From Streptomyces radicis (lineage in GTDB: Bacteria > Actinomycetota > Actinomycetes > Streptomycetales > Streptomycetaceae): DNA of 48,393 nt. The stretch is taken from positions 1 to 48,393 of the forward strand of contig NZ_RBDY01000045.1 in NCBI RefSeq assembly GCF_003626575.1, in the 5' to 3' direction. Shown here one piece after another: positions 1 through 7,733 of this stretch. The position numbers were made by a program, and so were the translations under genes. The notes under the pieces were generated by a model that did no database searches, was not told the origin of the DNA, and saw only the letters and a program-made list of their open reading frames with translations. Numbering within the stretch: position 1 is the first letter of the stretch; each line of letters opens with the position of its first letter.

Positions 1-434
1 CACGACCACCACCGGGACACCCAGCCCCCGCACCTCCTCGTAGAACGCGGGATCCAGGGCCCACATGGCCAGGATCACCCCGTCCGGCGCGCGGCGGCGC
101 AGCCCGGCCAGCCACCGCTCCCGCGCCCCGCGCCACCCGCTCAAGGGCGGACCGCCCCGCCGCGGCCACCCACCGACAGTGCAGCCCGTCGAGCGCCGCG
201 CTCAGGGCCGCGTCATCGTCCGGCGCCAGACCGGCGGTCGCCAGAAGCCCGACGTGCAGCGACTCACGAACGTCCCGGACGGCGGCAAGCGCCGCATGGC
301 CACCCCCGGGTCAGCCTCCCACGCCCCGGCGACCGCCTCGCCCTCCGCGGCGTCGACAAGCCCCGCCCACACGCCCCGATCCCGGAGGCTCTCCCTCGTG
401 CGCCTGTCGATCAGGCGCTCGACGTAGCGACCGC
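1..434 (-). pseudogene. decayed regulator remnant (LacI-like C-terminal fragment) at window edge
   Basis: No intact reading frame covers this stretch. On the minus strand, bases about 1-120 read as a fragment resembling the effector domain of LacI-type regulators (…RAPDGVILAMW… followed by …VRGLGVPVVVV). Upstream the sensible frame changes twice: near position 120, where one extra base in a G run breaks the frame, and near position 285, where a one-base loss would explain the shift. Between the breaks the minus strand reads in arginine/alanine-rich, protein-like frames (…RDVRESLHVGLLATAG…) that I cannot assign to a family. They may belong to a different gene. The fragment continues past the left edge. 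The LacI call rests only on the last ~40 residues; sequencing error is an alternative to true decay. Confidence 0.35.
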
Positions 435-1067
435 TCAGGTGGCGGGCGGTCGGTGTGCGCGTACGAAGCCGGTTTGGTAGGCGATGGCTACGAGTTGTGC
501 GCGGTGGCGGGCTTCGAGTTTGGTCATGATGCGCTGGATGAAGGTGCGTACGGTCAGTGGGCTGAGGTGCAACAGTTGGGCGATCTCGACGTTGGTGAGC
601 CCTCTGGCGGCCTGCGCCAGGACTTCGCGCTCGCGGGAGGTGAGTGTCTCAAGTGCCCGTGGCACGGCGGTTGATGGGCCGGGGATGGCGAGGTAGCGGG
701 TGACCACGGCGCGGGTGGCACTGAGCAGTTCGGTGGGGGTGGCGCCCTTGCCCAGGAATCCGGTCGCACCGGCACGCAGGGCCTGGGTCACGTACTCGTC
801 GGTCTCGAAGGTGGTGAGGACGAGGATGCGGACCTTGCCGAGGGTTTCGCCCTGGGTGATCTCTTCGGCGGCGGTCAGCCCGTCCTTGCCGGGCATCCGG
901 ATGTCCATGACCACGACGTCCGGTGTGGTGGCCCTGGTCAGGTCGACGGTCCGGGCACCGTCCTCGGCGAGGCCGACGACTTCCATGTCGTCGGCGGCGT
1001 CGATGAGGATCTTGAAGGTGCCGGCCAGGAGGGCCTGGTCGTCGGCGAGCAGCACCCGGATGGTCAC
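435..1067 (-). CDS. NarL/FixJ-family response regulator
   Basis: DNA-binding response regulator of a two-component pair, about 210 aa from a GTG at 1067. The receiver domain begins VTIRVLLADDQALL (acidic pocket DD), has the phospho-acceptor Asp in VVMDIRMPG, the conserved Thr in LTTF and the Lys in LGKGA. The C-terminus is a LuxR-type helix-turn-helix (LTSREREVLAQAARGLTNVEIAQ, in part). The stretch between the last receiver helix and the HTH (SATRAVVTRYLA) looks about 15 residues shorter than in typical members, which usually have an AAGEALLSP-like segment there, so function may be impaired. The reading frame is open upstream into the kinase with no stop in between; normally these genes overlap by GTGA. 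Target genes cannot be inferred. Confidence 0.8.
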   Translation of the reverse strand: MTIRVLLADDQALLAGTFKILIDAADDMEVVGLAEDGARTVDLTRATTPDVVVMDIRMPGKDGLTAAEEITQGETLGKVRILVLTTFETDEYVTQALRAGATGFLGKGATPTELLSATRAVVTRYLAIPGPSTAVPRALETLTSREREVLAQAARGLTNVEIAQLLHLSPLTVRTFIQRIMTKLEARHRAQLVAIAYQTGFVRAHRPPAT

Positions 1068-1991
1068 TGGTGATCCTCGTGGTCGGCGGGCGGGGGGCCG
1101 GTGGGGGTGGGGTGAGTCGGCGGGGAGCTCGGCGATCACCTCGAATCCACGGTCGTCCTTCGGTCGCGCTCGGAGACGTCCTCCTACGGCCTGGACTCGC
1201 TCGCGCATGCCGATGAGTCCATACCCGGGGATGGCGTTCGCCGCTGTGCGCCGAGGGCCGGTGTCGCAGACCGTGATGGTCAAGAGGCGGCCGGTGCAGG
1301 AGAGGTGCAGGAAGGCTGTGGGGGTTCGGGCGTGCTTGGTGACGTTGGTCAGGGCCTCTTGGATGATCCGGTAGGCCGTGAGGTCGACGCTTGGTGACGG
1401 TGGCTTGGGCGTGCCGTCGCAGGTGAGACGCACGGTGAGCCCGGCGTGTTCGAAGGTGTCGAGGAGATCGGGGAGATGGGCAAGGCCGGGTGCGGGACCC
1501 AGGGGGTCTTCGTGGCCGGTCTGGCGCAGCAGCCCCACGGTTGCGCGTAGTTCGTTCAACGCGGAGAGCAGCGTGGGAGTGAGGTGGCGCAGGGCGTCCC
1601 GCGCCTGGTCGGGCTTGGCGGACAGCAGGTGGTCGGCGGTGGCGGCCTGGGCGTGGGCGAGGGCGATGTGGTGGGCGACGACGTCGTGGAGTTCGCGGGC
1701 GATGCGCATCCGTTCGGCGCCGACCCGATGCCGTGCCTCGTCCTCGCGTGTGAGTTCGGCGAGTTCGGCTCGGGCCTCGACGGCGGCGACATAGTCGCGG
1801 CGGCTGCGGGTGGAGTCGGCGACGGCGCTGGCCAGGAGCACGAAGCCGACGAGGCCCACCTGTTCCGGCTGGACGCGAGAGTCGTCGGGGGCCCAGACGA
1901 CGGAGGCGGTGAGGAGGGTGAGCGCGTAGGAGCCGCGGCTGAGCCGGGCGGACCGTCCTGGGTTTCTGTCGTCATCGGTCGGCGATCCCAC
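1068..1991 (-). CDS. sensor histidine kinase (NarL-partner type), N-terminally truncated and in frame with the regulator
   Basis: Histidine kinase of the HisKA_3 class. Visible parts are a dimerisation/phosphoacceptor helix with the His in RIARELHDVVAHHIA, an ATPase domain with an N box (IIQEALTNVTKHA) and a G box (GYGLIGMRERV), ending …GFEVIAELPAD. The usual N-terminal multi-pass membrane region is mostly missing: only one or two hydrophobic segments (ALTLLTASVVW, GLVGFVLLASAVAD) precede the kinase core. The frame stays open up to 2234, but that part is arginine-rich and not protein-like, so I place a tentative GTG start at 1991 with no good ribosome site. The kinase has no stop codon before the regulator. 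Shortening the C6 run (plus-strand G run at 1092-1097) by one base would end it at …DHQ with a GTGA overlap. Probably a decaying or error-affected gene. Confidence 0.6.
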
Positions 1992-2315
1992 CTGCGACGA
2001 TGCGCGCGGCGAGGGCCCTGGCCGCTTCCTCGGCCGCGACCCTCGTGCACGCTCGGCCTGACGAAGATCACCCGTCGGGTCGGTCGCGCCGGAGACCTCC
2101 CGGTCGTCCGCCCACGCGAAGATGTGCCCGCCGACGCCGACCGCCGCCCGCAGCACGTTCTCGCGCTGCCGCTCAGGCGAGAGCCGACGCACGCCCAGCA
2201 GGCGTGTTCCGCGGCCATCGCAGGAACGCTCCACCCTCTCCGCGTCGAACGCCGCCCTCTCCCCTTCGGCGCGAAGCCCAGGGAGAATCGGCGGCCAGCC
2301 CCCCGGGGGCGGGAC

Positions 2316-2738
2316 TCAGCCCAGGAAGCTCAGCCGCACCTGGCGTTCCGCGTTGTCGACATTCGTGTCGACAAGGCACACCGACTGCCACGTGCCCAGC
2401 TGGAGGCGGCCCGCGATCACCGGGATCGTCGCGTGCGGGGGGACCAGGGCCGGGAGGACGTGGTCGCGGCCGTGGCCCGGGGTGCCGTGGCGGTGGCGCC
2501 AGCGGGCGTCGGGGGGCAGCAGCTCGCGCAGCACCGCGAGCAGGTCGTCGTCGCTGCCCGAGCCGGTCTCCAGGATGGCGATGCCCGCGGTGGCGTGCGG
2601 GACGAAGACGTTGAACAGGCCGTCCGCGCCGCCCGCGGCCTCCCCGACGAACTCCTCGCACGCGCGGGTCAGGTCGGTGACGGACTCGGACGAGCCGGTC
2701 GGCACGCGCAGCACTCGGCTGCGCAGGGGGTCACTCAT
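2316..2738 (-). CDS. YjbQ/UPF0047 family protein
   Basis: Small (~140 aa) protein of the YjbQ family (COG0432, UPF0047). The family is described as having weak thiamine-phosphate synthase activity, but its true role is unclear. Family landmarks visible are the central VPHATAGIAI stretch, the acidic GSDDDL loop, a His-rich RHRHGTPGHGRDHV segment and the C-terminal LGTWQSVCLVDTNV block with the RQV…SFLG ending. I chose the ATG at 2738 because homologues start near the MSDPLRS region; a GTG nine bases upstream is possible. The gene starts 10 nt after the LacI-type regulator stop, so it is almost certainly co-transcribed and translationally coupled with it. A link to rhamnose use is positional only. 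Confidence 0.85.
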   Translation of the reverse strand: MSDPLRSRVLRVPTGSSESVTDLTRACEEFVGEAAGGADGLFNVFVPHATAGIAILETGSGSDDDLLAVLRELLPPDARWRHRHGTPGHGRDHVLPALVPPHATIPVIAGRLQLGTWQSVCLVDTNVDNAERQVRLSFLG

Positions 2739-2748
2739 GCCTCCCACG

Positions 2749-3771
2749 CTACGCGGGCGTGGCCAGGCTGGACTGGCGGACGATCAGCTCGGGGTCGAGG
2801 ACGATCCGCTGGTGGATGTGCAGGCCCGCCCCCTCGCCGGTCTCCTCGAGCAGCAGCTCGGCCGCCTGCCGCCCCATCCGCACCGCGGGCTGGCGCACCG
2901 AGGTCAGCGGAACGGCCGCGGCCGAGGCGAACTCGATGTCGTCGTACCCGACGAGCGCGACCTCGTCGGGCACGCGCACCCCGGCCGCGAAGAGGGCCTG
3001 GAGCACGCCGAGGGCCAGCAGGTCGTTGGCGCAGAACACCGCGGAGGGGCGCGGGGACAGGCCCAGCAGCCGGGCGCCCGCGTCGCGGCCGCACGCGACG
3101 TCGAGCCGTTCGGCCTCCACATGGACGAGGGAGTCCTCGCCGAGCCCGGACTCGGTGAGCGCGGCGACCGCGCCCTGCCTGCGGTCCTGGCACTGCGGCA
3201 GCGACATGGGGCCGCTCACATAGGCGACGCTCCGATGCCCCTGCTCCAGCAGGTGCCGCACGGCGAGCACGCCGCCGAGCACGTCGTCGACGGACACCGA
3301 GCAGCCCTCGGCGCTCGGCAGGACGCGGTCGACGAAGACGAACGGGATGTGGTGGCGGCGGAAGTCGGCGAGGTTGCGGCCCGACATGTCGGCGGGGGTC
3401 ACCAGGACGCCGCGCACGCGCTGCTCGGCGAAGAGCGAGAGGTAGTCGGCCTCCTCGGACGTGCTCTGCGCGCTGTTGCACAGCATCACGCCCAACTCGG
3501 AGGCGCGCGCGACCCGTTCGGCGCCGGAGGCCACGTCGACGAAGAAAGGGTTCCCCATGTCGAGCACCAGCAGCGCGATGATGCGGGACTGACCGGCCCG
3601 CAGCTGGCGGGCGGACTCGCTGCGGACGTAGCCGAGCTCGGCGATGGCCGCCCGCACCCGCTGCCTGGTCTCCTCGGCGACCATGTGGGGGCGGTTGATG
3701 ACGTTGGACACGGTGCCCACCGACACGCCTGCCTGCCGTGCCACCTCTTTGATCCCCACCGTGTGCGCCAT
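2749..3771 (-). CDS. LacI-family regulator, probable rhamnose operon repressor
   Basis: 340-aa LacI/GalR regulator. The N-terminal helix-turn-helix is complete (IKEVARQAGVSVGTVSNVIN, with the NRP hinge start and YVRSESARQL hinge helix). The periplasmic-binding-protein-like effector domain follows, with the DMGNPFFVDVASG opening, FVFVDR, a CANDLLALGVLQ segment and the VGYDDIEFA…PLTSVRQP ending. It lies between rhaM and yjbQ and is divergent from rhaI. Two near-palindromes of the LacI type (TGAAA-N2-TTTCA class) sit in the intergenic region in front of both arms, so the simplest inference is an L-rhamnose- or rhamnulose-responsive repressor of the whole locus. ATG 3771 was chosen because the HTH begins five residues later; the frame is open farther upstream, but that part lacks protein-like features. 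Confidence 0.88.
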   Translation of the reverse strand: MAHTVGIKEVARQAGVSVGTVSNVINRPHMVAEETRQRVRAAIAELGYVRSESARQLRAGQSRIIALLVLDMGNPFFVDVASGAERVARASELGVMLCNSAQSTSEEADYLSLFAEQRVRGVLVTPADMSGRNLADFRRHHIPFVFVDRVLPSAEGCSVSVDDVLGGVLAVRHLLEQGHRSVAYVSGPMSLPQCQDRRQGAVAALTESGLGEDSLVHVEAERLDVACGRDAGARLLGLSPRPSAVFCANDLLALGVLQALFAAGVRVPDEVALVGYDDIEFASAAAVPLTSVRQPAVRMGRQAAELLLEETGEGAGLHIHQRIVLDPELIVRQSSLATPA

Positions 3772-3896
3772 CCTCGTGTCCCGCTCCCTCGTCCGCGCGC
3801 CCTGTCGCCGCCGAGCCATGGTATGTGCACCACCGGGCCGTGGGGCGTTCCGCGGCGGGACGCCGAAGGGCCGGAACGCGCCAGGTGGCGCGGGCC

Positions 3897-4217
3897 TCAG
3901 GGGAGGTGGAACACCTCGGTGAGCGGACGCATCGCCTCGTCCGGCCTGGCCCCGTCGAGGGCCTCGAAGAACTCCCCCATCTCGGCCTGCCAGCGGGCGT
4001 TGACCTCGGTGGCGTCCATGGCGCGCCGGGCCGCGGCGAAGTCGTCGGTCTCCAGGTAGCCGACCAGGAGGCCGTCGTCGCGCAGGAAGAGCGAGTAGTT
4101 GTGCCAGCCCGCCTCGGAGAGGGCCGCGCGCATCTCGGACCACACGTTCTCGTGCCGCTCGCGGTACTCCTCGATCCGGTCCTGGCGGACCTTCAGCAGA
4201 AAGCAGACCCGCTCCAT
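3897..4217 (-). CDS. rhaM: L-rhamnose mutarotase
   Basis: 106-aa member of the RhaM/DUF718 family, interconverting alpha and beta anomers of L-rhamnose so the isomerase receives its preferred form. Length matches the family (~104 aa). Visible landmarks are the start MERVCFLLKVR, the catalytic-region EYRERHENVW segment (conserved His), WHNYSLFLRDDGLL and the MDATEVNARWQ block with its conserved Trp. A strong Shine-Dalgarno run (GGGGGAAGG on the minus strand) precedes the ATG, and a palindromic LacI-type operator lies 16 nt upstream of the start. It is first in the leftward arm, 125 nt before the LacI regulator, and divergent from rhaI. Cytoplasmic. Confidence 0.93.
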   Translation of the reverse strand: MERVCFLLKVRQDRIEEYRERHENVWSEMRAALSEAGWHNYSLFLRDDGLLVGYLETDDFAAARRAMDATEVNARWQAEMGEFFEALDGARPDEAMRPLTEVFHLP

Positions 4218-4233
4218 GGCCCCTTCCCCCTTC

Positions 4234-4245
4234 TGAAAGGTTTCA
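4234..4245. promoter_or_regulatory. LacI-type operator in front of rhaM
   Basis: TGAAAGGTTTCA: five-base arms are perfectly complementary (TGAAA/TTTCA) around a GG centre. It is close to the generic LacI-family palindrome TGAAACGTTTCA. It lies 16 nt upstream of the rhaM start codon on the leftward arm, where bound protein would block transcription of rhaM, the regulator and yjbQ. The assignment to the adjacent LacI protein is inference. Confidence 0.7.
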
Positions 4246-4358
4246 CCGGTCGCCGCACGCTAGCCACGCCCCTCGGACGGCGTCAAGATCCGCACGGCGC
4301 CCGGGCGAGCGCCGGGTGACCACGGCGGCGCGCGGCGTTCGGCGCACGCCCGCCCGTC

Positions 4359-4387
4359 TTGACAGCCCTTGCCGCCCGTCTTAGCGT
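4359..4387 (+). promoter_or_regulatory. sigma70-type promoter for the rhaI operon
   Basis: A perfect -35 hexamer TTGACA (4359-4364), a 17-nt spacer and a -10 hexamer TAGCGT (4382-4387) fit the main-sigma-factor promoter pattern of Streptomyces (TTGAC-N17/18-TAGNNT). The expected transcription start falls near 4394, directly at the downstream operator palindrome (4396-4407). The rhaI start codon is at 4454, with a GGGAG ribosome site at 4439-4443. Confidence 0.65.
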
Positions 4388-4395
4388 CCAGACAG

Positions 4396-4407
4396 TGAAA
4401 CGATTCA
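4396..4407. promoter_or_regulatory. LacI-type operator at the rhaI transcription start
   Basis: TGAAACGATTCA, with matching TGAA/TTCA arms around a central CG, is one step from the ideal LacI-family palindrome. It begins 8 bases after the predicted -10 hexamer, so occupancy would block the rhaI promoter. It is the partner of the palindrome at 4234-4245, about 162 bp away; looping between the two is possible but not shown. Confidence 0.68.
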
Positions 4408-4453
4408 TACCCCGCATCCGCACGGCGTCGCGCACCTTGGGAGCCCTGATCGC

Positions 4454-5620
4454 ATGACCGCCCCATCCGCCGTCAAGGCGGCCCTCACCTCGCAGGCCAT
4501 CGAGACCCCGTCGTGGGCCTACGGAAACTCCGGCACCCGCTTCAAGGTGTTCGCCCAGCCCGGCGTCCCCCGCGACCCGCGGGAGAAGCTCGACGACGCC
4601 GCCCAGGTCCACCGCCACACCGGCGTCGCCCCCACGGTCGCCCTGCACATCCCCTGGGACCGGGTGGACGACTACGCCGCGCTCGCACGGCACGCCGACG
4701 ACCTGGGGCTGCGGCTCGGCGCGATCAACGCCAACGTGTTCCAGGACGACGACTACAAGCTCGGCAGCGTGTGCCACCCGGAGGCGGCCGTGCGGCGCAA
4801 GGCGCTCGACCACCTCTTCGAGTGCGTCGACATCATGGACGCCACGGGCTCGCGCGACCTGAAGCTGTGGTTCTCCGACGGCACCAACTACCCGGGCCAG
4901 GACGACATCAGGGCCCGCCAGGACCGGCTCGCCGAGGCGTTGACCGCGGTCTACGAGCGGCTCGGCGACGACCAGCGGATCCTGCTGGAGTACAAGTTCT
5001 TCGAGCCCGCCTTCTACACCACCGACGTCCCCGACTGGGGCACCGCCTACGCGCACTGCCTCAAGCTCGGCCCCAAGGCACAGGTCGTGGTGGACACCGG
5101 GCACCACGCCCCCGGCACCAACATCGAGTTCATCGTCGCGCTCCTGCTGCGCGAGGGGAAGCTCGGCGGCTTCGACTTCAACTCCCGCTTCTACGCGGAC
5201 GACGACCTGATGGTGGGCGCGGCCGACCCGTTCCAGCTGTTCCGCATCATGTACGAGGTGGTGCGCGGCGGCGGGCTCGACCCGGCGGCGGGGGTGGCGT
5301 TCATGCTGGACCAGTGCCACAACATCGAGCCCAAGGTCCCGGCCATCATCCGCTCGGTGATGAACGTCCAGGAGGCCACGGCCAAGGCGCTGCTCGTCGA
5401 CCGCGACGCGCTGGCCGCCGCGCAGGCGTCGGGGGACGTGCTGGGCGCCAACGCCGCGCTCATGGACGCGTTCTCGACGGATGTGCGGCCGCTGCTCGCC
5501 GAGGTGCGCGCGGACGCGGGGCTCGACCCCGATCCGGTGGCCGCCTATCACCGCTCGGGCTGGGCGGAGAAGATCACCGAGGAACGCAAGGGCGGCCAGC
5601 AGGCCGGCTGGGGGGCCTGA
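4454..5620 (+). CDS. rhaI: L-rhamnose isomerase
   Basis: 388-aa TIM-barrel sugar isomerase (RhaI type, related to the Pseudomonas/Bacillus L-rhamnose isomerase rather than E. coli RhaA), converting L-rhamnose to L-rhamnulose in the cytoplasm. Recognisable blocks are VALHIPWD, the metal/substrate-site region LKLWFSDGTNYPGQDD, LLEYKFFEPAFY (conserved Glu and Lys), VVVDTGHHAPGTNIE (metal-binding Asp/His), GGFDFNSRFYADDDLMVGAADPF (in part) and MLDQCHNIEPK. The ATG at 4454 has a GGGAG ribosome site about ten bases upstream and follows a clear promoter and operator. It is the first gene of the rightward arm; the aldolase-dehydrogenase gene starts 4 nt after its stop. Length is normal for the family. 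Confidence 0.94.
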   Translation: MTAPSAVKAALTSQAIETPSWAYGNSGTRFKVFAQPGVPRDPREKLDDAAQVHRHTGVAPTVALHIPWDRVDDYAALARHADDLGLRLGAINANVFQDDDYKLGSVCHPEAAVRRKALDHLFECVDIMDATGSRDLKLWFSDGTNYPGQDDIRARQDRLAEALTAVYERLGDDQRILLEYKFFEPAFYTTDVPDWGTAYAHCLKLGPKAQVVVDTGHHAPGTNIEFIVALLLREGKLGGFDFNSRFYADDDLMVGAADPFQLFRIMYEVVRGGGLDPAAGVAFMLDQCHNIEPKVPAIIRSVMNVQEATAKALLVDRDALAAAQASGDVLGANAALMDAFSTDVRPLLAEVRADAGLDPDPVAAYHRSGWAEKITEERKGGQQAGWGA

Positions 5621-5624
5621 ACCG

Positions 5625-7673
5625 ATGACGACGCACGAGGACAACGGACCCGTCGATGAGCTGCTCGCGCGCTCCCACCGGCTGGGCTCGGACCCGCGCA
5701 ACACCAACTACGCGGGCGGCAACACCTCGGCCAAGGGCACCGCGAAGGACCCGGTGACCGGTGGCGACGTCGAGCTGCTGTGGGTGAAGGGCTCGGGCGG
5801 CGACCTGGGAACGCTGCGCGCCGCCGGGCTCGCGGCGCTGCGCCTCGACCGGCTGCGGGCGCTGACCGAGGTCTACCCCGGCGTGGAGCGCGAGGACGAG
5901 ATGGTGGCGGCGTTCGACTACTGCCTGCACGGCAGGGGCGGGGCCGCGCCCTCGATCGACACGGCGATGCACGGCCTGGTGGACGCGCCCCATGTGGACC
6001 ATCTGCACCCGGACTCGGGGATCGCGCTCGCGTGCGCCGCGGACGGCGAGGCGCTGACCGCGGAGTGCTTCGGGGACCGGGTGGTGTGGGTGCCGTGGCG
6101 GCGGCCCGGCTTCCAGCTCGGCCTTGACATCGCGGCCATCAAGGCGGCCAACCCCGGGGCGATCGGCACGATCCTGGGCGGTCATGGCATCACCGCGTGG
6201 GGCGCCACGAGCGAGGAGTGCGAGCGGAACTCCCTGGAGATCATCCGCACCGCCGAGCGCTTCCTCGCGGAGCGCGGCGGGCCCGAGCCGTTCGGCGCGG
6301 TGCGGGCGGGGTTCGAGGCGTTGCCCGAGGGTGAACGGCGGGCGCGCGCCGCCGCGTTGGCGCCGGTGATCAGGGGGCTGGCGTCCACGGACCGGCCGCA
6401 GGTGGGGCACTTCAGCGAGGCCGAGGCGGTGCTCGACTTCCTGGCGCGCGCCGAGCACCCGCGCCTGGCGCGCCTCGGCACGTCGTGCCCCGACCACTTC
6501 CTGCGGACCAAGGTCCGCCCGCTGGTGCTCGACCTGCCGGCGGACGCGCCGCTCGACGAGGCCGTGGCGCGCCTGCGGGAGCTGCACGCCGAGTACCGCG
6601 AGGAGTACCGGGCGTACTACGAGCGGCACGCGGACGCGGCGTCGCCGCCGATGCGCGGGGCGGATCCGGCGATCGTGCTGGTGCCTGGCGTGGGGATGTT
6701 CTCGTTCGGCAAGGACAAGCAGACGGCGCGGGTGGCGGGCGAGTTCTATGTGAACGCCGTCAACGTGATGCGGGGCGCCGAGGCGGTGTCGTCGTACGCG
6801 CCGATCGAGGAGCGGGAGAAGTTCCGCATCGAGTACTGGGAGTTGGAGGAGGCGAAGCTGCGGCGCATGCCGCCGCCCAAGCCGCTGGCGACGCGGGTGG
6901 CGCTGGTGACGGGCGCGGGCTCGGGCATCGGGCGGGCGACCGCGCGGCGCCTCGTCGACGAGGGCGCGTGCGTGGTGGTGGCCGATGTCAACGCCGAGGC
7001 GGCGGAGACGGTCGCCAAGGAGCTCGGCGGCCCCGACCGGGCGGTGGCCGTGACCGTGGACGTCACGTCGGAGGAGGGGATCGCGGCGGCGTTCTCCACG
7101 GCGGCGCTCGCGTTCGGCGGGGTGGACCTGGTGGTCAACAACGCCGGGATCTCCATCTCCAAGCCGCTGTTGGAGACGACGACCGAGGACTGGGACCGGC
7201 AGCACGGCATCATGGCGCGCGGCTCGTTCCTGGTGTCGCGCGAGGCGGCGCGGGTGATGACCGAGCAGGGGATGGGCGGCGACATCGTGTACATCTCGTC
7301 GAAGAACGGCGTCTTCGCCGGGCCCAACAACATCGCCTACGGCGCGGCCAAGGCCGACCAGGCGCACCAGGTGCGGCTGCTGGCCGCCGAGTTGGGCGAG
7401 CAGGGGATCCGTGTCAACGGTGTCAACCCCGATGGGGTCGTCCGCGGCTCCGGCATCTTCGCCGGGGGCTGGGGGGCCAAGCGGGCGGCGGTGTACGGGG
7501 TGCCCGAGGAGCGGCTCGGTGAGTTCTACGCCCAGCGCACGCTGCTGAAGCGTGAGGTGCTGCCCGAGCATGTGGCGAACGCGGTGTTCGCGCTGACCGG
7601 CGGGGACCTGAGCCACACGACGGGGCTGCACATCCCCGTGGACGCGGGCGTCGCGGCGGCGTTCCTGCGCTGA
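5625..7673 (+). CDS. rhaD: bifunctional rhamnulose-1-phosphate aldolase / L-lactaldehyde dehydrogenase
   Basis: 682-aa fusion seen in actinomycetes and bacilli. Residues ~1-420 form a class II aldolase/adducin domain (YAGGNTSAKG, the metal-binding HVDHLHPDSG motif, GGHGITAWG) that cleaves L-rhamnulose-1-phosphate to DHAP and L-lactaldehyde. Residues ~430-682 form a short-chain dehydrogenase (VALVTGAGSGIG cofactor loop, NNAGIS, YISSKNG with the catalytic Ser, and AYGAAK giving the Tyr-x3-Lys pair) that oxidises L-lactaldehyde to L-lactate. Start MTTHEDNG was chosen because it follows the rhaI stop by 4 nt; the open frame upstream is a shadow of rhaI. The lactate product links directly to the lutABC genes downstream. 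Confidence 0.93.
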   Translation: MTTHEDNGPVDELLARSHRLGSDPRNTNYAGGNTSAKGTAKDPVTGGDVELLWVKGSGGDLGTLRAAGLAALRLDRLRALTEVYPGVEREDEMVAAFDYCLHGRGGAAPSIDTAMHGLVDAPHVDHLHPDSGIALACAADGEALTAECFGDRVVWVPWRRPGFQLGLDIAAIKAANPGAIGTILGGHGITAWGATSEECERNSLEIIRTAERFLAERGGPEPFGAVRAGFEALPEGERRARAAALAPVIRGLASTDRPQVGHFSEAEAVLDFLARAEHPRLARLGTSCPDHFLRTKVRPLVLDLPADAPLDEAVARLRELHAEYREEYRAYYERHADAASPPMRGADPAIVLVPGVGMFSFGKDKQTARVAGEFYVNAVNVMRGAEAVSSYAPIEEREKFRIEYWELEEAKLRRMPPPKPLATRVALVTGAGSGIGRATARRLVDEGACVVVADVNAEAAETVAKELGGPDRAVAVTVDVTSEEGIAAAFSTAALAFGGVDLVVNNAGISISKPLLETTTEDWDRQHGIMARGSFLVSREAARVMTEQGMGGDIVYISSKNGVFAGPNNIAYGAAKADQAHQVRLLAAELGEQGIRVNGVNPDGVVRGSGIFAGGWGAKRAAVYGVPEERLGEFYAQRTLLKREVLPEHVANAVFALTGGDLSHTTGLHIPVDAGVAAAFLR

Positions 7674-7733
7674 ACTCCCCTTCCGCGTCCGCCCGTTGAC
7701 CGTTCGCACCGCCTTCGACCGAGGAGAACCGCC

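Noticed and set aside
3772..4143. N-terminal extension of the LacI regulator frame
   Set aside because: The frame is open but overlaps rhaM on the same strand and lacks domain features; the HTH begins right after the ATG at 3771.
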